A stretch of 64,000 nt of DNA from Cyathus striatus (lineage: Eukaryota; Basidiomycota; Agaricomycetes; Agaricales; Nidulariaceae), in NCBI GenBank assembly GCA_025738555.1, contig JAOVFP010000019.1, positions 1,984,001-2,048,000 of the forward strand, written 5' to 3'. The notes under the pieces are model-generated. The model saw only the letters and a list, made by a program, of their open reading frames with translations. It was not told the DNA's origin and made no database searches. Position numbers and translations under genes: made by a program. Of the stretch, positions 56,951-64,000 are shown piece by piece. Positions within the stretch are counted from its first letter, which is position 1; the number at the start of each line of letters is the position of its first letter.

Positions 56951-56963
56951 AAGCTGAAGCTTG
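56951..56963 (+). other. Predicted self-priming primer-binding site
   Basis: AAGCTGAAGCTTG begins two bases after the LTR end and is the exact complement of 56757-56769. I saw no match to an initiator-tRNA type site (TGGTATCAGAGC-like) here. Self-priming by the 5' end of the RNA is established for fission yeast Tf1 and relatives. Confidence 0.6.
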
Positions 56964-57443
56964 CCGACTGCTCGCACTACTCAGTGCAGCACCCCGACAC
57001 ATCGAACAGAAACAACGACAACCCCCTGGAGATTTAAAGTCCCAGAGAGTTCCGACTCAGAAGGCGAAGAGAAACCGAAGTCCCAACCGGAAGGACTTGT
57101 ACGAACCTCGTCACAAGAGGGAGGAAGCTTTAACCCCTTTGCGTCTATCACTAGCTCGAGCAAACCCATTGGGAAACGAGTAGCTGATACCACTTCGAAA
57201 CCCACACGACCGAGATCACAGATCCCCACACCCAGACAGTTCTTTTCAAAAGAACCGACACCAACGCAACGGAACCCTACCCAACAAATCCCAGAAACTT
57301 CACTAGCTCTAGAACTAGTTGAACACCTGAAAAGAAATCAACCACCTGATAACAACGAATACGTTACTGCAGACGAAGGATATCCTCCACTCCCCAGATC
57401 AACAACACCTTCCACAATTTCCGAACACGAATCAGACGTTAAC

Positions 57444-58373
57444 ATGTCTAACACAGACGCACCAGTACCAAAGGTTAACGACAAAGAATTGAGGTTAAAC
57501 CCTCCCTCTATCTTCGAAGGGGACAAGAAGAAATCTAAAAAATGGCTTCGAGATGTCGAATCCTATTTTTTGATAAATGACAAAATCTACGATACAGATG
57601 CAAAGAAGATCATGTATGCCATGTCATACATTGGAGGAGGAATCGCTGGAAACTGGAAAGAAAAGAAACAAAACGAAATGTTCAAAACCGATACACCGAC
57701 TCCAGGAACCTGGGCCGCTTTCAAAGAAGATTTCAAAAAGAACTTCGACCCAGTAGATGAAAAAGATGAAGCCTTCCACAAACTCCAGAACCTTACTCAA
57801 GGAAAAGGAACAGCCGATGAATACATCACCGAATTCGAAATACTCGTCAGCCACATCGAAGGACTTGACAACTATACGAAAATGGATCTCTTCAAAGCAG
57901 GTCTTAACCGACCCCTCCTCCAGAGTATCCACACTCAGAAGGAAATTCCTGATACCATCGCAAAATGGCAAGATGATGCTAGGAAGTTTGATCGAAACTA
58001 CAGACAGATCCAGCAATATAATAAAACTGGACGAAGGGGATATTTTGCCCCTAGACCCAAAACAACTACCCGTGACCCGAATGCCATGGATGTAGATCAT
58101 ATGGAGATAAACCGACTAGATGCAAAAACACGAGGAGAATATTTGCAGGCTGGGAAATGTTTTATTTGTGGAACCAAAGGACACATGGCCCGGCAATGCC
58201 CAAACCGAAACAAAGAAAACACTACACCTCGTACTAACAAGAATAACAATCCCTTTATCAAAAAAATGACTGGGAAAGAACTTGCTGAAGAAATGAGGCT
58301 CCGAGTTGCAGAACTTCCTGGAGCCGAACAAGTTGAATACTTTGAAAGTATCAACAAGATGGGTTTTCAATAA
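57444..58373 (+). CDS. gag: Gag polyprotein (capsid and nucleocapsid)
   Basis: From ATG 57444 (MSNTDAPVPKVNDKELRLNP), 309 residues. A retrotransposon Gag capsid domain covers about residues 10-200: PPSIFEGDKKKSKKWLRDVE, YAMSYIGGGIAGNWKEKKQN, then TPGTWAAFKEDFKKNFDPVD, AFHKLQNLTQGKGTADEYIT and MDLFKAGLNRPLLQSI. A CCHC zinc knuckle CFICGTKGHMARQC (residues about 239-252) binds RNA. The frame is open upstream to 56958 without any ATG, so an N-terminal extension from a non-AUG start is possible. 57444 is the first ATG after the predicted transcription start. The gene ends TAA 58371-58373, overlapping the pol frame. Confidence 0.88.
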   Translation: MSNTDAPVPKVNDKELRLNPPSIFEGDKKKSKKWLRDVESYFLINDKIYDTDAKKIMYAMSYIGGGIAGNWKEKKQNEMFKTDTPTPGTWAAFKEDFKKNFDPVDEKDEAFHKLQNLTQGKGTADEYITEFEILVSHIEGLDNYTKMDLFKAGLNRPLLQSIHTQKEIPDTIAKWQDDARKFDRNYRQIQQYNKTGRRGYFAPRPKTTTRDPNAMDVDHMEINRLDAKTRGEYLQAGKCFICGTKGHMARQCPNRNKENTTPRTNKNNNPFIKKMTGKELAEEMRLRVAELPGAEQVEYFESINKMGFQ

Positions 58374-58405
58374 GGAGGACTATTAATCCCACTGTAGGAC
58401 CTCCT
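58361..58405 (+). promoter_or_regulatory. Predicted -1 ribosomal frameshift signal between gag and pol
   Basis: The heptamer GGGTTTT (58361-58367) is read in gag as (AT)G-GGT-TTT, the canonical X-XXY-YYZ slippery form. It lies just before the gag stop 58371. After a 5-base spacer, AGGAGG (58373-58378) can pair with CCTCCT (58400-58405) as a stem. The -1 frame is open from 58361 through the first pol ATG at 58451 and on to 61936. Confidence 0.6.
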
Positions 58406-61400
58406 ATTCTACTTTCCAATGTAATTATAGCTGATGTTGAACGAAATACTATGCGAGTTCCTGTTACATTAGGAAACGTGGGATCAGTTCCAGCCTTGAT
58501 CGATTCAGGGGCTGGAGGAAACTTCATGAGTCGAGCAACTGCGAAGAAATTCAATCTTACTCCGCAACCCTTGGAAAAACTAACACCGGTATACAACGCA
58601 GATGGAACCCTTAACAAAAAGGGATACATTTCACACTATGTCAACGACAAAGTAAAAGTAGGAACAGCCACTATTCCTACTCGATTTTACCTTTCTGGAT
58701 TAGGAAACGAATCAATCATCATGGGCTATCCTTTCCTGGAACAAACAAACCCTCAAATAAATTGGAAGGAAGGAACCTTGAAAATTGACCAAATGCGGAT
58801 AGACAGGCAATTCAACCAAAGATTCGCACAATCCATGTCAATTGCTCGAATAAAAATGTTGAAAACCACCACGGAAACCTTACGATCAGGACTACCGGTC
58901 TCTATAGAAGAAATACCAGATGAATCAGAGAATGAGCAAATGGAAACGCTCCCTCAAAATTATAGGTATTCTCTCGAGGATACAAGAATCCCTGATGAAA
59001 AGATGACAGAAATCCCGGATTTACCATTACAGGACAACTGGAATCCAATTGAAATATACTGGATGCAAATAAATGATGCTGAAGATGAAGATCTCGAAGA
59101 AATGACTGCTGAAAGCATTCATCTACGAACTTTCCTAACAAAAATTGAAGATCCTCTTCTCTCAGAACATGGACTAGGCACGTCTTATGAAACGAAGGAA
59201 CCATTATTTGAAAAACATGGAATTCCTATCAGAGTAAAACAGACAATCTCACAACGGCTATCTTATGAACCTGAAAAAATCAAGAAAACCTTTGAACAGA
59301 TGGTACCAGAACACCTTCAGGATTACAAAGATGTATTCGACAAGGACACCTCCGAAGAATTCCCACCCTCACGACCATGGGATCATCACATTCGAATGAA
59401 AAAGGACTTCTTGCCTAGGAAAAGTAGGGTATACCCTCTCAGCATTCGCGAAGAAAAGGCAATGAACGAATTCGTGGATGACAACCTTCGAAAAGGATAT
59501 ATCGAAGAAGTCTTACCAGACTCAACGGATGCTGAAAATACCGCAGGATTCTTCTTTGTAGGAAAAAAGGACACGGATGACATGAGACCATGCCAGGACT
59601 ATCGCTATTTAAACAACGGAACTATTAAAGATCGTTATCCCTTACCTCACATTAAACAACTCATAGAGGATCTTAAGGGCGCTGATCTTTTCACAAAAAT
59701 GGACCTCCGAGGAGCATACAATAAAGTCCAGATTGTCCCAGAAGATAGATCAAAGGCCGCCTTTGTCACTAAAAGAGGTATCTTCAGACCGACTGTCATG
59801 TTCTTTGGACTTTGCAATTCACCGGCAACTTTTATGCGAATGATCAATCATTTGCTAGAAGACTACATCACACAAGGACTCGTCCGAGTATACTTAGACG
59901 ACATTCTTATTTTCACAAAGAATGACCTCGAACTACATCGGCGAATCACACGAGAGATTCTTCAAATATTACGTGATAATGGCCTATTTGCAAAACCCGA
60001 GAAATGTTCTTTCGAAGTAACAGAAGTCGACTATCTTGGTATGATTATCACATCAAACAACATCGCAATGGACCCAAAGAAACTCTCCGGGATAGCGGAT
60101 TGGCCTGCCCCAACCAAGGTTAAGGAAATCCAATCATTTGCAGGATTTTGTAACTTCTACCGCCAATTCATTCCTTGCTACAGCAAAAGAATAGAACCTA
60201 TCCTTAAGCTGACCAGGAACACCGAATTATGGAACTGGGGCGCAGAACAGCAATCTGCCTTTGACGACCTTAAAGAAGCATTCTTAAGGGAACCAATTCT
60301 CAGAATACCTGACCCTGAGAAACCTTTTACTATGTTGGTCGATGCATCAGACTATGCTACTGGTGCTGTCCTTAAACAGGAAGACGAGAACGGATTCTGG
60401 AAACCATGCGGATATATATCTCACATGTTTACAGCCACAGAACGGAATTATCAAATTTACGACAAAGAACTATATGCAATCGTTCATGGTTTTAAAGCAT
60501 GGAGACACTTACTTGAAGGACACCCGAACAAGATAGTGGTATTCTCGGATCATGAGAACCTAAAATACTATCGAGAACCCCAGAAAGTTACAAGACGACA
60601 GGCTCGATGGTCCCTTTTTCTTTCAGACTTTGACATTAACATGCAACATATACAAGGGAAAAAGAACCTCGAAGCTGATATGATTTCACGACGTCCCGAT
60701 TTAACTCCTGATAAAGAACATGAAAATAATGGCTTAATAGTCTTACCAGATCACTGGTTCATCAACACCTTAAATACAGAATACGATAATTGGTTTGCCA
60801 ACGTCTTGGAAGCAGACTTGCAAATCAATTTTATTTCCACAGAACTCCGAGATTTGGTAGTAAACCAAACCGAAAAAGACACTTTGGCTAAAAAACTAAT
60901 CACAGCCATCGAAGCCAAAGAAATCCCTCCTATTCGCTCTTCTTTAGACGACTGGCGAATAGAAAGTGGACTAATCCTCTTTAGAGACCGAGTATACGTC
61001 CCTGAAGACAAAGATTTACGACGAAGCATTGTAGCCTTGAAACACGACAGCCTACCTGCTGGACACCATGGTCGCAGCTCAACTGAAAAGGAAGTCAAAA
61101 AGGAATACTGGTGGCCGGGAATGGGAGTATTTGTTAAACAATACGTCACAGGATGTGCCACCTGTCAACAAATGGCATATGATCGGAGACCAAAACCACC
61201 AGTTAACCCGATACCTATCCCTGAAAATACACGACCATTTTCACAAGTATCTATGGACTTCATTACTGACTTGCCTAAATCCGAGGGATTCGATGCAATC
61301 ATGGTCGTGGTCGACCATGGGTCTACTAAGGGGGTAATTTTCGAACCTTGCATCATGAAGGGACTTAATGCAGAAAGAACGGCAACCCTAATTCGAAAGA

Positions 61401-61939
61401 CACTTTACAGACGATACAGCCACCCTAATGCCATCATCTCTGACCGAGACCCACGATTTGTAGCAGAAATATTCCAGGCAATACTTCACTTTCACAAAAT
61501 CAAATGGAAAGGATCAACCGCTTATCATCCACAAACCGATGGACAAACGGAAAGGATGAATCAAGAAATTGAAACTTATTTACGATGTTTCTGCAGCGCC
61601 AGACAACACGAATGGGCAAATCATATCCCAGAAGCAGAAATTTCACGAAATGCTCAGGTTAACACGATCACACAGAAATCCCCTTTCTACTTATTACACG
61701 GATACGAACCAGTCATCACTCCCACTGTGAGAGATACTACTTATGTCAGAGAAGCAGAGATCAGAATAGACGACATGGCCGAAGCAAGAAAAGAAGCACA
61801 GGCTCTAATCCAAATTTCTCAACAGAAAACTCGCGAAGCACAGAAACGAGGGTTTACAAAATACGAAGTCGGAGATATGGTGTGGCTTGACACAAAAAAC
61901 CTATCCATATCCTACCCATCCAGGAAAATGGCACCATGA
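58361..61939 (+). CDS. pol: Pol polyprotein (protease, reverse transcriptase, RNase H, integrase)
   Basis: Numbered from the first in-frame ATG, 58451. Protease: ALIDSGAGGNFMS (Asp18). Reverse transcriptase about 310-510: MRPCQDYRYLN, FTKMDLRGAYN (Asp418) and YLDDILIF (481-488, Asp483/484). RNase H about 625-745: MLVDASDYATGA, YDKELYAIVH, FSDHENL. Integrase: His/Cys zinc part from His865 (HDSLPAGHH) to CATC (902-905); catalytic Asp936 (SMDFITDLP), Asp998 (IISDRDPRF) and Glu1034 (TDGQTERMN). All catalytic residues are in place. A TGA at 61937-61939 (likely CGA to TGA) cuts the frame just before the C-terminal part. The 5' end overlaps gag in the -1 frame, so pol is probably made as a gag-pol fusion. 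Confidence 0.92.
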   Translation, partial: GFSIRRTINPTVGPPILLSNVIIADVERNTMRVPVTLGNVGSVPALIDSGAGGNFMSRATAKKFNLTPQPLEKLTPVYNADGTLNKKGYISHYVNDKVKVGTATIPTRFYLSGLGNESIIMGYPFLEQTNPQINWKEGTLKIDQMRIDRQFNQRFAQSMSIARIKMLKTTTETLRSGLPVSIEEIPDESENEQMETLPQNYRYSLEDTRIPDEKMTEIPDLPLQDNWNPIEIYWMQINDAEDEDLEEMTAESIHLRTFLTKIEDPLLSEHGLGTSYETKEPLFEKHGIPIRVKQTISQRLSYEPEKIKKTFEQMVPEHLQDYKDVFDKDTSEEFPPSRPWDHHIRMKKDFLPRKSRVYPLSIREEKAMNEFVDDNLRKGYIEEVLPDSTDAENTAGFFFVGKKDTDDMRPCQDYRYLNNGTIKDRYPLPHIKQLIEDLKGADLFTKMDLRGAYNKVQIVPEDRSKAAFVTKRGIFRPTVMFFGLCNSPATFMRMINHLLEDYITQGLVRVYLDDILIFTKNDLELHRRITREILQILRDNGLFAKPEKCSFEVTEVDYLGMIITSNNIAMDPKKLSGIADWPAPTKVKEIQSFAGFCNFYRQFIPCYSKRIEPILKLTRNTELWNWGAEQQSAFDDLKEAFLREPILRIPDPEKPFTMLVDASDYATGAVLKQEDENGFWKPCGYISHMFTATERNYQIYDKELYAIVHGFKAWRHLLEGHPNKIVVFSDHENLKYYREPQKVTRRQARWSLFLSDFDINMQHIQGKKNLEADMISRRPDLTPDKEHENNGLIVLPDHWFINTLNTEYDNWFANVLEADLQINFISTELRDLVVNQTEKDTLAKKLITAIEAKEIPPIRSSLDDWRIESGLILFRDRVYVPEDKDLRRSIVALKHDSLPAGHHGRSSTEKEVKKEYWWPGMGVFVKQYVTGCATCQQMAYDRRPKPPVNPIPIPENTRPFSQVSMDFITDLPKSEGFDAIMVVVDHGSTKGVIFEPCIMKGLNAERTATLIRKTLYRRYSHPNAIISDRDPRFVAEIFQAILHFHKIKWKGSTAYHPQTDGQTERMNQEIETYLRCFCSARQHEWANHIPEAEISRNAQVNTITQKSPFYLLHGYEPVITPTVRDTTYVREAEIRIDDMAEARKEAQALIQISQQKTREAQKRGFTKYEVGDMVWLDTKNLSISYPSRKMAP

Positions 61940-62314
61940 CGTGAAGGACCCTTCAAGATCATTGAGAAACTGGCACCTTATACGTATAAATTAGAACTCC
62001 CAGAACAATGGACCATTCACCCTGTTTTTAACACGGTCCTTCTCATGCCATATGTCGAAACCTCCGTCCATGGGAAAAACTTCTTAGAACCACCCCTGGA
62101 CTTGATCGAAGCCGAACCTGAGTGGGAAATCGAAGCAATCGTTGGTCACAAGATACCGAAAAAACGGAAAAATCAACGCACTGAACCAGTTATGCGATAT
62201 AGAATACGATGGAAGGGATACTCATCAGCAAAGGATGAATGGGTACATGAAGAATACTTGAGCAATGCTCAAGAACTATTAGAAGACTATAAGAAGAAAG
62301 CTAATCTAAACTGA
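61940..62314 (+). pseudogene. Pol C-terminal part after the stop: integrase tail and chromodomain
   Basis: The same frame continues after TGA: REGPFKIIEK, YTYKLELPEQWTIHPVFNT, then a chromodomain IVGHKIPKKRK..MRYRIRWKGYSSAKDEWVHE (about 62140-62250), ending at 62314. Chromodomains steer chromovirus integrase to marked chromatin (family knowledge). This copy cannot add it to integrase without readthrough, unless the stop is a sequencing error. It could be translated separately from ATG 62045. Confidence 0.8.
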
Positions 62315-62369
62315 ATCGACAGTTTACTACAAACTGCCAACGATCAACCAGTCGTATCTTTCTTCACAA

Positions 62370-63368
62370 ATGTCTTCCAACAACGTCTCTTCTTCCACTG
62401 GCTCCCTCCCTTCCACCGAAAACGCTCGCCCCACCTTTATCCATTCTACTGAACCACTCATGCTTCCCCCTCTCATCGCCAATATCAACTACCGACACTC
62501 TTTACTTGAACGACCTACCGCACCCCTCGAACTCATTAACGAATATCGTGATGCCCTGCAAAACGTACCAGAGCATCAAGTAACCTCGACTCGAAATTTC
62601 CTCTCCGATCTACCCAACGGAAATGCCCTGGTCACTCAGTACGACATCTTCAGAGAAGCAATAGAGATGGAAAACGCCTGTAGGAGGAATCAGGTTAACG
62701 CCATTCAAGGAATGTTTGATGCAGGGTTGCACCGTGCTACCGAAGTAGCACAATTCTTAGATGCACCGGGTACCTCTAGTCCTTCCCTTGCTCACCAACG
62801 ACTCGCACTAATTCGCCAAAGCGACTCCGCTTACGGTAGCAGCAGTAAGAGAACCGAGGACGATCAGCCGAACGGCGAATTTGGAGTCCGTCGTATTGGA
62901 GGCAGTTTCTACCTCCATCCACAATCTCACCCTCTCCGAAAACGTCCCACTGCCGAACAGCACGGAAACATCCGAACCCGAACCCCCCTCCCAACCAGCG
63001 ACACCCTGGCGCCCCTTATCGCCACCACCAGCAACACTCTACCCAACGAGTGCCTTCCCTTCCAGAAGTCCATCTCCAATCCCGATCAACACTGTTTCCT
63101 CTGCAACAGCACAACACACGTTAAGAAGGACTGCCCAGAATATCGGTGCAACCGCTGTTATCGAAACGCCCCCGGGCACACCGCCCCAGCTTGTCCCAAT
63201 CACTTCGCTCCACGACGACCATACCCCCCCACGAAGAGACACCCCCTTACCACCATATACTCCCGAACGAAGAAGTGCATGGAGGCAGATTCTAGGTCCA
63301 TCAGCCCGGATCCCTGCGGAAAGGACGGCTGCGCCTCACACTACAAGGGATTCTGCTACACCGAATGA
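62370..63368 (+). CDS. Third retrotransposon ORF with two zinc knuckles
   Basis: 332 residues from ATG 62370 (MSSNNVSSSTGSLPSTENAR), placed between pol and the 3' LTR. The N-terminal 130 residues look alpha-helical (LINEYRDALQNVPEHQ, FREAIEMENACRRNQVNAIQ). The middle is Ser/Thr/Pro-rich. Zinc knuckles: C242-X2-C245-X4-H250-X4-C255 (CFLCNSTTHVKKDC) and C260-X2-C263-X6-H270-X4-C275 (CNRCYRNAPGHTAPAC). The C-terminus has more Cys (CGKDGCASHYKGFC). No membrane span or signal peptide, so it is not an env gene. An RNA-binding accessory role is inferred from the knuckles. Confidence 0.75.
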   Translation: MSSNNVSSSTGSLPSTENARPTFIHSTEPLMLPPLIANINYRHSLLERPTAPLELINEYRDALQNVPEHQVTSTRNFLSDLPNGNALVTQYDIFREAIEMENACRRNQVNAIQGMFDAGLHRATEVAQFLDAPGTSSPSLAHQRLALIRQSDSAYGSSSKRTEDDQPNGEFGVRRIGGSFYLHPQSHPLRKRPTAEQHGNIRTRTPLPTSDTLAPLIATTSNTLPNECLPFQKSISNPDQHCFLCNSTTHVKKDCPEYRCNRCYRNAPGHTAPACPNHFAPRRPYPPTKRHPLTTIYSRTKKCMEADSRSISPDPCGKDGCASHYKGFCYTE

Positions 63369-63633
63369 CGGAGTAAGATCCAGGGGCAGGGGGAGTCGAA
63401 GGATGGGAAGGGGTTCCATTCCCACAGGGAGGAACGACAGGAGAGAGAGAGAAACAAGAGGGTCAAATCGGAGAAGTACTACTTCTGCGGAATTCGACCC
63501 AACGGTAAGTCAGGGGAACAGGCTTGGGAGGACCACCTCCTCAAGACAGAGGATCCAGACGACTACGACGTCCTCGGGGACTTCTATCCGGGCAATTGAT
63601 GTTAGTGAAGTTACGGTGAACTTCACGCTTTAA
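62881..63633 (+). CDS. Overlapping out-of-frame ORF, Pro/Ser-rich then Arg-rich
   Basis: A frame of 250 codons in the +1 phase overlaps the third ORF by about 488 bases and runs 265 bases past it, to 11 bases before the 3' LTR. It has no ATG at its head (opens at TTG 62881). Content is biased: PSRSPSPIPINTVSS, ETPPGTPPQLVP, LPPYTPERRSAWRQILGPSA, then RSRGRGSRRMGRGS. It could be reached by frameshifting from the third ORF, by splicing, or be a composition artefact. Confidence 0.3.
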   Translation: MESVVLEAVSTSIHNLTLSENVPLPNSTETSEPEPPSQPATPWRPLSPPPATLYPTSAFPSRSPSPIPINTVSSATAQHTLRRTAQNIGATAVIETPPGTPPQLVPITSLHDDHTPPRRDTPLPPYTPERRSAWRQILGPSARIPAERTAAPHTTRDSATPNDGVRSRGRGSRRMGRGSIPTGRNDRRERETRGSNRRSTTSAEFDPTVSQGNRLGRTTSSRQRIQTTTTSSGTSIRAIDVSEVTVNFTL

Positions 63634-63644
63634 TGAGAGGATAA

Positions 63645-64000
63645 TGTTACGATTTTCTTTACTTTTCTATTTACATATATTTTCTTTACATTTCAATGAC
63701 TTGTTTGGTATCATCCTTGATACCAAACACCTCACTTCTTACTTACACGATTGTCATTCTATTTCCGACTCGTCTCGAGTCACTTACTTTACTTAGTATA
63801 CTTTTCTTTCTTCTAACTGCGCCGCAGTAATGCGCAGTTGATGCATAGCATCTTTACATATTTGGTTACATTTTACTTATTATTAGTACAATCTTGTTTG
63901 TATTTAAACAGTAGTAACTTGGGCTGTAGAGCTCAAGCTTCAGCTTAAATCGAACTAAGCTTTACTTTGATTCATTCACTTTGCTCGTACTTAAGTCTAA
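63645..64000 (+). repeat. 3' LTR (incomplete at window end)
   Basis: Starts TGTTACGATTTTCTTTACTT directly after GAGAGGATAA. It matches 56468-56823 with no difference that I can see. The remaining 126 or so bases lie beyond the window. Confidence 0.92.

Larger units (their letters stand above)
56468..64000 (+). mobile_element. Ty3/gypsy chromovirus LTR retrotransposon, 3' LTR truncated by window end
   Basis: 5' LTR 56468-56949, gag 57444-58373, pol 58361-61939 with the chromodomain part continuing past a stop to 62314, a third ORF 62370-63368, a purine-rich tract GAGAGGATAA (63635-63644) and the 3' LTR from 63645. The 356 bases of 3' LTR in view look identical to the 5' LTR, which means recent insertion. 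Domain order PR-RT-RNaseH-INT-chromodomain is that of Ty3/gypsy chromoviruses. The target-site duplication cannot be checked because the right edge is missing. Confidence 0.92.

Noticed and set aside
57587..61356. Antisense frames across gag and pol
   Set aside because: Shadows of the retrotransposon coding frames on the opposite strand.

Overview
The window comes from a filamentous basidiomycete, most likely an Agaricomycete. The evidence is genes split by many 45-70 bp GT-AG introns (often with a CTAAC-type branch point before a T-rich tract), a Plavaka-type transposase, a KDZ-associated CxC-cluster gene, an Agaricomycete-type kinase and a chromodomain Ty3/gypsy element. It is a repeat-rich accessory region with few conventional host genes.

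Layout. 1-3377: 3' part of a multi-exon Plavaka (CACTA/EnSpm-like) transposase. 3659-6778: a decayed multi-exon gene split by a 1.28 kb Mutator-like non-autonomous element. 7.3-9.7 kb: an inverted-repeat element and a 57-bp minisatellite. 9713-17408: a candidate 7.7 kb transposon with inverted ends, subterminal GGACTCC arrays and an 8-bp flanking duplication. It carries an acidic/lysine-rich gene and a KDZ-associated cysteine-cluster gene with in-frame stops. 19-23 kb: a broken paralogue of an expanded family, with a 1.63 kb foldback element inserted upstream. 28-31.2 kb: a tRNA-Gly, its pseudogene and an intact-looking uracil catabolism gene (URC4/DUF1688).

32-53.8 kb holds the rest of the expanded family. 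Copy 2 is at 32.1-34.5 kb (-), copy 3 at 40.5-42.4 kb (-, apparently spliced into a downstream protein kinase at 38.5-40.5 kb), copy 4 at 45.2-47.5 kb (+) and copy 5 at 51.4-53.8 kb (+, one frameshift). Decayed URC4 pieces at 35.5, 36.1-36.8, 43.7 and 55.6-56.3 kb lie beside these copies, so the locus appears to have grown by repeated duplication of a URC4-plus-family block. The family has no function I can name. Its N-terminal GGSSG..GGxFxxV motif and the kinase fusion suggest a signalling role (inference).

54-55.5 kb carries a second copy of the 7.3-9.2 kb element with its interior inverted. 56468-64000: a young chromodomain Ty3/gypsy element (LTRs identical by eye over the 356 bases visible of both; its 3' end lies beyond the window). 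Three signals are readable in it: a predicted self-priming primer-binding site, an ATG-free leader and a canonical GGGTTTT -1 frameshift site between gag and pol. A third ORF with two zinc knuckles follows pol.
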